This document shows, one piece after another, positions 7,809-13,362 of a DNA stretch of 17,561 nucleotides. Numbering within the stretch: the stretch's first letter is position 1; every line of letters starts with the position of its first letter. The notes below the pieces were generated by a model that ran no database searches, was not told the origin of the DNA, and saw only the letters and a list, made by a program, of their open reading frames with translations. Location of the stretch: NCBI GenBank assembly GCA_035761805.1, contig DASTQL010000110.1, positions 1-17,561 on the forward strand, in the 5' to 3' direction. The stretch comes from DASTQL01 sp035761805 (GTDB taxonomy: Bacteria > Actinomycetota > Actinomycetes > Jiangellales > Jiangellaceae). The translations under genes were made by a program, and so were the position numbers.

Positions 7809-7823
7809 CCCGCGACTCGCGGG
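7809..7823 (-). terminator. Short hairpin after the small Cys/His ORF
   Basis: CCCGC-gactc-GCGGG (the wider sequence CCCGCGA-c-TCGCGGG is a perfect palindrome around one base) lies 8 bases past the stop of the minus-strand ORF at 7832. It would separate that gene from the DUF3097 remnant. The stem is short and has no T-run, so this is tentative. Confidence 0.35.
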
Positions 7824-7831
7824 GGCGGGGA

Positions 7832-8032
7832 TCAGCGGGCACGCTCCGCCTGCCGCAGGTGCTCCACGTACGACACGGGTGGCGTGCAGACGTGGCCGAG
7901 CACGCACCGGGTCCGTACGTAGGGGACCGGACGGGACGGCGCCGGCCAGGTCCACAGTGCGACGATCTCGGCAGGCAGGCCGCACGAGTCGTCGGGGCAG
8001 GGAATCAGCGCGCTGGCGGCGGCATCGTCCAT
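7832..8032 (-). CDS. Small hypothetical protein, possible zinc-ribbon
   Basis: A 66-residue ORF on the minus strand. ATG at 8032 is chosen because GGGAAAGGA sits just upstream of it; the in-frame ATG at 8053 has no Shine-Dalgarno. The protein has PCPDDSCGLPAE (Cys12, Cys17), a Trp/Pro-rich middle, then RTRCVLGHVCTPP (Cys43, His47, Cys49) and a short charged tail. The spaced C-x4-C and C-x3-H-x-C groups suggest a small metal-binding fold, which is inference. I recall similar short actinobacterial ORFs with 'CxLPAE...VRTRC..GH...P' patterns but no function. It is divergent from hrcA, with the CIRCE-like operator between them. It is probably real given the start context and the patterned Cys/His residues. 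Confidence 0.65.
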   Translation of the reverse strand: MDDAAASALIPCPDDSCGLPAEIVALWTWPAPSRPVPYVRTRCVLGHVCTPPVSYVEHLRQAERAR

Positions 8033-8130
8033 GGCGGTTCCTTTCCCTTGCATCGAGGAGCCCGGGGACGGGATGGTTGATACGGCGGCGACCTCGTAGG
8101 TTCGGCACGAGGGCGGTAGCGGCCGTAGAC

Positions 8131-8157
8131 TTGGCACTCGACGTTTCCGAGTGCCAG
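8131..8157. promoter_or_regulatory. CIRCE-like operator (HrcA binding site)
   Basis: TTGGCACTC-N9-GAGTGCCAG matches the CIRCE consensus TTAGCACTC-N9-GAGTGCTAA with the exact 9-base spacer; the arms are complementary at 8 of 9 positions. It lies 30 bp upstream of the hrcA start. A possible -10 element TAGACT (8126-8131) abuts its left arm, so a bound repressor would block transcription start. Autoregulation of hrcA-dnaJ by HrcA follows from known CIRCE biology. Confidence 0.88.
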
Positions 8158-8187
8158 CGACCCACACCGGACGGAGGTGCGTGCCCC

Positions 8188-9210
8188 GTGTCGCTCGACG
8201 ACCGCAAGCTGGCCGTCCTCCGCGCCATTGTCGAGGACTACGTCTCCACCGAGGAGCCGGTCGGCTCCAAGGCACTGGTCGATCGCCACAATCTGGGCGT
8301 CTCCCCGGCGACCATCCGCAACGACATGGCGGTGCTCGAGGAGGAGGGCTACATCGCCCAGCCGCACACGAGCGCCGGACGGGTGCCCACCGACAAGGGC
8401 TACCGCCTCTTCGTCGACCGGCTCACCACGCTGAAGCCGCTGTCCACGGCGGAGCGCCGGGCGATCCAGACCTTCCTGGACGGCGTGGTCGACCTCGACG
8501 ACGTGGTCAGCCGCACCGTACGGCTGTTGGCCCAGCTCACCCGCCAGGTGGCCGTGATGCAGTACCCCTCGCTGACCCGCTCGGGCGTCCGGCACGTGGA
8601 GCTGGTGGCGCTGGCCTCCACCCGCCTGCTGGTGGTGTTGATCACCGACGCCGGGCGTATCGAGCAGCGGCTGGTCGACCTGCCGGAGCCCTTCGACGAG
8701 GTCGTGCTCGCCGACGTGCGGGCGCGGATCAACGCAGCCGTGTGTGGGCTGCCCTTCAGCGACGTGGCGGCCGCGGTCGAGCCGCTCGCCCGGCGCTTCG
8801 GGCCGGACGAGCAGCCGCTGGTCAACGCCGTCGTCGCCACCCTGCTCGAGACCCTGGTCGAGCGCCACGACGAGCGGCTCGCGGTGGCGGGGACCGCCAA
8901 CCTGACGCGGTTCGGGCAGGACTTCGACCAGTTCTTCGAACCGCTGCTGGAGGCCCTGGAGGAGCACGTGGTGCTGCTCCGGCTGCTCGGCGAGGCCACC
9001 AGCCCGTCCACGCTCACCGTCCGGATCGGCCACGAGAACGAGCTGACCGGCCTGTCCGCCGCCTCGGTCGTGAGCGTGGGCTACGGCCCTGGCGAGCAGG
9101 CGCTGGCCACCATGGGGGTCCTCGGTCCGACCCGCATGGACTACCCAGGAACCATGGGGGCGGTCCGAGCCGTCGCCCGCTACGTCTCACGGATCCTCGC
9201 GGGGAACTAG
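8188..9210 (+). CDS. hrcA: Heat-inducible transcriptional repressor HrcA
   Basis: HrcA binds CIRCE elements and represses chaperone genes; GroEL assists its folding, which links repression to free chaperone. GTG 8188 is the start because GGAGGTG (8173-8179) lies 8 bases upstream; the frame is open much further upstream but passes through the operator. The product has 340 residues, the normal length. The N-terminal winged helix shows VSTEEPVGSKALVDRHNLGV, SPATIRNDMAVLEEEGYI and HTSAGRVPTDKGYRLFVD. The GAF-like middle and C-terminal part ends with IGHENELTGLSAASVVSVGY and MGAVRAVARYVSRIL, as in the family. The stop abuts the dnaJ start with no gap. The CIRCE-like element upstream indicates autoregulation. 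Confidence 0.97.
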   Translation: MSLDDRKLAVLRAIVEDYVSTEEPVGSKALVDRHNLGVSPATIRNDMAVLEEEGYIAQPHTSAGRVPTDKGYRLFVDRLTTLKPLSTAERRAIQTFLDGVVDLDDVVSRTVRLLAQLTRQVAVMQYPSLTRSGVRHVELVALASTRLLVVLITDAGRIEQRLVDLPEPFDEVVLADVRARINAAVCGLPFSDVAAAVEPLARRFGPDEQPLVNAVVATLLETLVERHDERLAVAGTANLTRFGQDFDQFFEPLLEALEEHVVLLRLLGEATSPSTLTVRIGHENELTGLSAASVVSVGYGPGEQALATMGVLGPTRMDYPGTMGAVRAVARYVSRILAGN

Positions 9211-10332
9211 GTGCCCACCGACTACTACGCCACGCTGGGCGTCCCCCGGGACGCCTCGGCAGACGACATCAAGAAGGCCTACCGGCGGCTGGCTCGCCAG
9301 CTGCACCCCGACGTCAACCCGGACCCCGAGACCCAGGAGCGGTTCAAGGAGGTCACCAACGCCTACGAGGTGCTGGCCGACCCCCAGAAGCGCGAGGTGT
9401 ACGACCTGGGTGGCGACCCGCTTGCCGGCGGCAACGGTACGGGGGGTGGCTTCGGTCAGGGCTTCTCGTTCACCGACATCATGGACGCCTTCTTCGGCGG
9501 TACAGCCACCCGGGGACCTCGCAGTCGTACCCGCCGGGGCCAGGACGCGCTCCTGCGGCTCGAGGTCGACCTCGCCGACGCGGCGTTCGGCGCGACACGC
9601 GACCTGCAGGTCGACACGGCCGTCACCTGCCAGACCTGCCACGGGTCGGGCACTGCGGCCGGCGCCTCGCTGGCGACCTGCGACCTGTGCCGGGGTCGCG
9701 GTGAGATCAGCCAGGTCCAGCGGTCCTTCCTCGGCCAGGTGATGACGACTCGCCCGTGTCCGCAGTGCCACGGCTTCGGCACCGTCAACCCGGACCCGTG
9801 TGTGGAGTGCTCCGGCGACGGGCGGGTGCGAACGCGTCGCAGCCTGACCATCCGCATCCCGGCGGGCGTCGACCACGGCACCCGGATCCAGCTCGCCGGT
9901 GAGGGCGAGGTGGGTCCCGGCGGTGGCCCGCCCGGCGACCTCTACGTCGAGCTCGTCGTCGCCCCCCACCCGGTCTTCCAGCGGGAGGGCGACGACCTCC
10001 ACTGCACGGTCGCGCTCCCCATGACGGCCGCCTCGCTGGGGACGACGTTGCAGCTGGAGACCCTCGACGGCCTCGAGACCGTCGACGTCAGCCCGGGCAC
10101 GCAGCACGGGCAGACCGTGCTGCTCCAGGGCAAGGGGGTGCCACGCCTGCGCGCCTCCGGCCGGGGCGACCTGGTCGTCCACCTCGAGGTTCGCACCCCG
10201 ACGAAGCTCGACGCCCAGCAGGAGGAGCTGCTGCGCGAGCTCGCTCGGATGCGTGACGAGGAGCACCCCGGCGGTCCCGTCACGGCCACGGCGGGCGGCT
10301 TGTTCTCCCGGATCCGCGACGCCTTCAAGTGA
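9211..10332 (+). CDS. dnaJ: Molecular chaperone DnaJ (Hsp40, class A; DnaJ2 type)
   Basis: A co-chaperone that delivers substrates to DnaK and stimulates its ATPase. It has 373 residues. The J domain begins DYYATLGVPRDAS and has HPD at residues 32-34. A Gly/Phe-rich linker follows (about 68-92). The zinc-binding region has four CxxCxGxG motifs at 140-147 (CQTCHGSG), 157-164 (CDLCRGRG), 183-190 (CPQCHGFG) and 197-204 (CVECSGDG). The C-terminal substrate-binding barrels include GDLYVELVVAPHPVFQREGDDL. The start GTG directly follows the hrcA stop, so it depends on hrcA translation and on the CIRCE promoter. Actinobacteria usually carry a second dnaJ in the dnaK operon; this hrcA-linked copy is the one often called dnaJ2. 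Confidence 0.97.
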   Translation: MPTDYYATLGVPRDASADDIKKAYRRLARQLHPDVNPDPETQERFKEVTNAYEVLADPQKREVYDLGGDPLAGGNGTGGGFGQGFSFTDIMDAFFGGTATRGPRSRTRRGQDALLRLEVDLADAAFGATRDLQVDTAVTCQTCHGSGTAAGASLATCDLCRGRGEISQVQRSFLGQVMTTRPCPQCHGFGTVNPDPCVECSGDGRVRTRRSLTIRIPAGVDHGTRIQLAGEGEVGPGGGPPGDLYVELVVAPHPVFQREGDDLHCTVALPMTAASLGTTLQLETLDGLETVDVSPGTQHGQTVLLQGKGVPRLRASGRGDLVVHLEVRTPTKLDAQQEELLRELARMRDEEHPGGPVTATAGGLFSRIRDAFK

Positions 10333-11066
10333 GCCTGCCGCTCTTCCTCGTCGAGCCCGGCACGCTCGACGGTCGGGCCACGGTCCGTCTCGACGGGGAG
10401 GAGGGCCGTCACGCGGCCGTGGTCCGCCGGGTCCGGGTCGGCGAGCAGGTCGAGCTCTCCGACGGCACGGGCACCGTCGCGCGGTGTGCTGTCGAGGGCG
10501 TCGACCGCCAGGGCCTGACCTGCGGGGTCCTCGAGCTCGTCGAGCGCCCGGTCCCCGCGCCGCACCTGGTCGTCGTCCAGGCTCTGCCCAAGGGCGAGCG
10601 CGGGGAGCTGGCGGTGGAGCTGCTGACCGAGGTCGGCGTCGACGAAGTGGTGCCCTGGGAGGCGGCCCGGTGTGTTGCCCGCTGGCGCGGCGAGCGTGCG
10701 GCGAGGGGGGTCCGTCGCTGGCGGGCGGCCACCCGTGAGGCCGCGAAGCAGTCGCGGCGGGCCTGGGTCCCGGAGGTCACCGGTCTGTCGACGACCGCGG
10801 ACGTCACCTCGCGGCTGGCATCGGCCGACCTCGCCCTGGTCCTCCACGAGGCTGCCGCTCGTCCGATCGCCGTGGTCCGACCCCCGGAGTCGGGTGAGCT
10901 GGTCCTCGTGGTCGGGCCCGAGGGCGGGATCGCGCCCGAGGAGCTGGAGGTCTTCGAGGCCGCCGGTGCCCTCCCCGTACGGCTGGGGCCGTCGGTGTTG
11001 CGGACCTCCACCGCCGGAGCGGTGGCGGCGGGGGTCCTGCTCGCGCGGACCTCACGCTGGAGCTGA
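10329..11066 (+). CDS. rsmE: 16S rRNA (uracil(1498)-N3)-methyltransferase RsmE
   Basis: Methylates U1498 of 16S rRNA near the decoding site using S-adenosylmethionine; a SPOUT-fold enzyme. It has 245 residues, as expected. An N-terminal PUA-like domain (LFLVEPG, GEEGRHAAVVRRVRVGEQVELSDG) is followed by the SPOUT domain with LPKGERGELAVELLTEVGV, EAAKQSRRAWVPEV, LVVGPEGGIAPEEL (about 194-207) and the knot motif LGPSVLRTSTAGAVA (about 219-233). The start GTG overlaps the dnaJ stop (GTGA), so it is the third gene of the hrcA operon. A hairpin follows 55 bases after its stop. Confidence 0.96.
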   Translation: MSLPLFLVEPGTLDGRATVRLDGEEGRHAAVVRRVRVGEQVELSDGTGTVARCAVEGVDRQGLTCGVLELVERPVPAPHLVVVQALPKGERGELAVELLTEVGVDEVVPWEAARCVARWRGERAARGVRRWRAATREAAKQSRRAWVPEVTGLSTTADVTSRLASADLALVLHEAAARPIAVVRPPESGELVLVVGPEGGIAPEELEVFEAAGALPVRLGPSVLRTSTAGAVAAGVLLARTSRWS

Positions 11067-11101
11067 TGCGCGGGGGCGACGCCGAGCCATCCGAGCCCGC
11101 C

Positions 11102-11134
11102 GCCACCACCAGGCCTGTCGAGCCACCACCAGGC
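11102..11134 (+). repeat. Two 13-bp direct repeats between rsmE and the GerMN gene
   Basis: GCCACCACCAGGC occurs at 11102-11114 and again at 11122-11134, separated by 7 bases. The second copy forms the left arm of the downstream hairpin. The first copy could pair with the same right arm, giving two alternative foldings. Confidence 0.7.
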
Positions 11135-11153
11135 GCCGAAGCCTCGTGGTGGC
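11122..11153. terminator. Hairpin between convergent rsmE and GerMN genes, probably bidirectional terminator
   Basis: GCCACCAC (11122-11129) pairs with GTGGTGGC (11146-11153). Inside that, after one C-C mismatch, AGGC (11131-11134) pairs with GCCT (11141-11144), leaving a 6-base loop. This 13-base-arm hairpin sits between convergent operons with no other feature, which fits shared termination. There is no T-run on either side. Confidence 0.6.
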
Positions 11154-11186
11154 CCGACGAGGGGGGTGAACGTGGTCAGTCGGGGC

Positions 11187-12284
11187 TCAGCCGGGGCTGA
11201 CGGTGAAGGTCTTCGTGTCACGCATCGGGGGGCGCCCCTCGCCGCCCGACGCGTCGTCCTCGGCGACCACCAGCTGATAGGTCCCCGGGTCCAGCTCGAC
11301 CTCGAAGGAGAACGGCGCCAGCCGGCAGCAGTCCTCGGTCATGGTGAAGCCCTCCTCGACCACGACGCCGTCCCGCAGCACCTGCCATGGGACCGTGGCC
11401 TCGAACGCGGCGGCCTCACCGGTCACCCGGACCGGCGAGCCGACGACGGCACCCTCACCCGGGTCGTTGACCTGCACCAGCAGCCGTACAGCGAGGGGGT
11501 CGGCGCGCCGGACCGGCTCCCGAACGTCCACGTGGCCGAAGAGCTCGTCGACCGGGGCGCCCTCGAGCAGGATGCGGACGGCGCCGTCGAGCTGGGCGGC
11601 CGCCGTGGCCGTGTAGACCAGCTGCTGCACGGCCATCTCGGCCGCGGCGGAGCCGAGACTCGCCTGCCGGGCCTCCGCCGAGAGGTCCACCTCGACGACC
11701 TCGGCCCCGACGTCGACACCGAGGACGCGCGTCGCGGGGTTCCACAGGCCCGTGTAGTCCGGGTCCGCCGGCCCGGCGATCATCACCTGCACCGCGGTCC
11801 GGACCGGGTCGCCCTGCTCCGGAGCCGTGCGGAACTCCCGCGCCAGCCGCAACCCCGCGTCGGTGTCGGTCGCGTAGTAGGCCGGCACGGTGATCGGGTC
11901 GCCGAGGGGTGGCGGAGCCGGGGCGGGGGTGGCTGTGGCGCCGTCGTCGGGCGCTGGCGTCGCGTCCGGGGTCGTCGTGGGTGCCGGCTCGGTCGGCGTG
12001 GGCGTCGGCGTGGGCACGGACTCCGTCGGCGCGGCCGGACCGGGGGAGACCACGACCGGCTCGTCGCCCCCTACCAGCGCGGCGACGCCGAGCCCGGAGG
12101 CCACCGTGACGGCGGCCGCGGCGAGGGCGATCCTGCCCCAGCGCCACTCGTGGGTCCCGGTCCGCTCCAGGATGCGGTCCAGGCCGTCCTCGCCGACCTC
12201 GACGGAGGCGGCCTCCTCGTCCAGCGCCCGGCGCAGGGCGTCCTCCAGCCACTGGTCATCGGGCAGGTGGTCGCGGCGGCTCAT
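11187..12284 (-). CDS. Membrane-anchored GerMN / Gmad2 domain protein, possible anti-sigma or sigma-output protein
   Basis: A 365-residue protein starting at ATG 12284, which overlaps the sigma factor stop (ATGA). The frame is open far upstream, but that part is antisense-like filler within the sigma gene. Residues 1-49 are a charged cytoplasmic segment (DHLPDDQWLEDALRRALDEE). A membrane helix follows at about 50-72 (RIALAAAAVTVASGLGVAAL). Residues 75-128 are a Pro/Thr/Ala-rich linker. A GerMN domain (about 131-262) and a Gmad2 immunoglobulin-like domain (about 266-363, with VNDPGEGAVVGSPVRVTGEA and FSFEVELDPGTYQLVV) follow outside the membrane. These domains were first described in spore germination proteins but are common in non-sporulating actinobacteria, with unknown ligand. 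Coupling to a sigma gene and the short cytosolic segment suggest an anti-sigma-like role; this is inference. Confidence 0.88.
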   Translation of the reverse strand: MSRRDHLPDDQWLEDALRRALDEEAASVEVGEDGLDRILERTGTHEWRWGRIALAAAAVTVASGLGVAALVGGDEPVVVSPGPAAPTESVPTPTPTPTEPAPTTTPDATPAPDDGATATPAPAPPPLGDPITVPAYYATDTDAGLRLAREFRTAPEQGDPVRTAVQVMIAGPADPDYTGLWNPATRVLGVDVGAEVVEVDLSAEARQASLGSAAAEMAVQQLVYTATAAAQLDGAVRILLEGAPVDELFGHVDVREPVRRADPLAVRLLVQVNDPGEGAVVGSPVRVTGEAAAFEATVPWQVLRDGVVVEEGFTMTEDCCRLAPFSFEVELDPGTYQLVVAEDDASGGEGRPPMRDTKTFTVSPG

Positions 12285-12856
12285 GACCGGTGCTCCAGGG
12301 TCGTGCGCAGCGCGGCCAGCCCGCGCGACGCGTGGCTCTTGACCGAGCCCCGGGCCACCCCCATGGCCTCGGCGATCTCGGCCTCGGACAGCCCCGCCCA
12401 GTAGCGGAGCACGAGGGCCTCGCGCTGCCGGGCCGGCAACGCCCGCAACGCGTCGATGACGGCTCGACGGTCCAGCCGGGCCAGGACGTGGTGCTCGGCA
12501 CTCGGCTCGTCCGGCGGGACGGCCTGGAGGTGTCGTTGTACCACCGCCCTGTGCCGCAGCCGCGACCGGGCCCCGTTGACCACGCTCGCCCGCAGGTACG
12601 GCAGTGCCGCACCTGGGTCGCGCAGCCTGCGCCATCGGCCGTGCAGCGCGACGAAGGCGTCCTGGGCGACCTCCTCGGCCTCGGCCGGGTCGTGCAGCAG
12701 CAGGGCCGCCAGCCGGACGAGGGACCGGTAGTGGGCCGAGTAGAGCTCGGTCACGGCGCGGTCCGCGTCCCAGGCGGCTGCCGCCGAGTCCGGGTCGGCC
12801 ACGCGGTACCCCCCGCCTGTCCTGGGAGCCGGTCCGGCCGCCACCACCGCTGTCAT
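12281..12856 (-). CDS. RNA polymerase sigma factor, SigE family (ECF type)
   Basis: A 191-residue sigma-70 family protein with only regions 2 and 4. Region 2 is LYSAHYRSLVRLAALLLHD with EAEEVAQDAFVALHGRW. Region 4 is ALPARQREALVLRYWAGLSE, then AEIAEAMGVARGSVKSHASR, the helix-turn-helix that reads the -35 element. This is the actinobacterial SigE-family pattern. Its stop overlaps the start of the GerMN protein, so the two are coupled. ATG 12856 is taken as the start, with only a weak AGGGG ahead of it; a shorter version is possible because the first 25 residues are not conserved sequence. On the minus strand GGACAACC (12892-12885) upstream might be an ECF-type -35 element for autoregulation, but this is weak. 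It is divergent from the HIT gene. Confidence 0.93.
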   Translation of the reverse strand: MTAVVAAGPAPRTGGGYRVADPDSAAAAWDADRAVTELYSAHYRSLVRLAALLLHDPAEAEEVAQDAFVALHGRWRRLRDPGAALPYLRASVVNGARSRLRHRAVVQRHLQAVPPDEPSAEHHVLARLDRRAVIDALRALPARQREALVLRYWAGLSEAEIAEAMGVARGSVKSHASRGLAALRTTLEHRS

Positions 12857-12924
12857 GCCCCTACCACGCGCGAGGGGGCGGATCGGTTGTCCGGCGGCTC
12901 ACCTCACCGTAGGCCCTCGGCCGC

Positions 12925-12936
12925 CCCCGTACGATG
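12925..12936 (+). promoter_or_regulatory. Candidate -10 promoter motif before the HIT gene
   Basis: CCCCGTACGATG includes the -10-like hexamer TACGAT (12930-12935). Transcription would then begin near 12942, next to GTG 12943, which would give a leaderless HIT mRNA. No good -35 is visible. The same 12-mer recurs at 13292-13303 in front of phoH. Confidence 0.4.
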
Positions 12937-13290
12937 CCGTGCGTGAGCGTGTCCCCGGACTGCCTGTTCTGCCGCATCGTCGCCGGTGACCTGCCGGCCG
13001 ACGTCATCCGGGAGTCCGAGCGCACCCTCGCCTTCCGCGACATCAACCCGCAGGCGCCCGTGCACGTGCTGGTCGTGACCCGCGACCACCACGCCGACGT
13101 GGCCACCCTGGCCGCCGACGACCCCGGCGCGCTGGCCGAGCTGGTCCGCGAGGCCCGGGTGGTCGCGCAGGCCGAGGGCAGCGACCACTACCGGCTGGTG
13201 TTCAACACCGGCTCGCACGCCGGGCAGTCGGTCTTCCACGTGCACGGGCACGTGCTGGCCGGGCGCGACATGCACTGGCCACCGGGATGA
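12934..13290 (+). CDS. HIT family (histidine triad) nucleotide-binding protein
   Basis: HINT-branch histidine triad proteins hydrolyse AMP-linked small molecules such as adenosine phosphoramidates. The product has 118 residues from ATG 12934. It shows the family start DCLFCRIVAGDLPADVI (with a Cys-x2-Cys pair), AFRDINPQAPVHVLVVTRDH, and the catalytic triad HVHGHVL in the pattern H-x-H-x-H. Starts at GTG 12943 or 12949 are possible; TACGAT at 12930-12935 would favour a leaderless start at 12943, and no Shine-Dalgarno is seen for any of them. It precedes phoH by 72 bases on the same strand. Confidence 0.93.
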   Translation: MPCVSVSPDCLFCRIVAGDLPADVIRESERTLAFRDINPQAPVHVLVVTRDHHADVATLAADDPGALAELVREARVVAQAEGSDHYRLVFNTGSHAGQSVFHVHGHVLAGRDMHWPPG

Positions 13291-13291
13291 T

Positions 13292-13303
13292 CCCCGTACG
13301 ATG
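13292..13303 (+). promoter_or_regulatory. Candidate -10 promoter motif before phoH
   Basis: A second copy of CCCCGTACGATG, with TACGAT at 13297-13302, lies just after the HIT stop and 60 bases before the phoH ATG. It would give phoH its own transcript with a leader of about 50 bases. No convincing -35 element is seen. Confidence 0.4.
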
Positions 13304-13362
13304 GGTGCCGACGTGGCCACCGACACCCGAGAGCAGGCGGAGCAGGCCGACCCGGCCGACCC

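Noticed and set aside
7316..8080. 254-codon plus-strand frame across the DUF3097 remnant
   Set aside because: The product is almost only Arg, Pro and Gly. The minus strand carries recognisable DUF3097 segments and the small Cys/His ORF, so this is a shadow frame.
7879..8187. Upstream extension of hrcA to 443 residues
   Set aside because: It would run through the CIRCE-like operator and the divergent ORF. GTG 8188 has a good Shine-Dalgarno and gives the normal HrcA N-terminus.
9187..10266. 359-codon minus-strand frame antisense to dnaJ
   Set aside because: A composition-driven shadow of dnaJ, with no domain and no start context.
12285..12635. N-terminal extension of the GerMN protein to 482 residues
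   Set aside because: The extension lies in another frame of the sigma factor gene and reads as low-complexity filler. The ATG at 12284, overlapping the sigma stop, is a typical coupled start.
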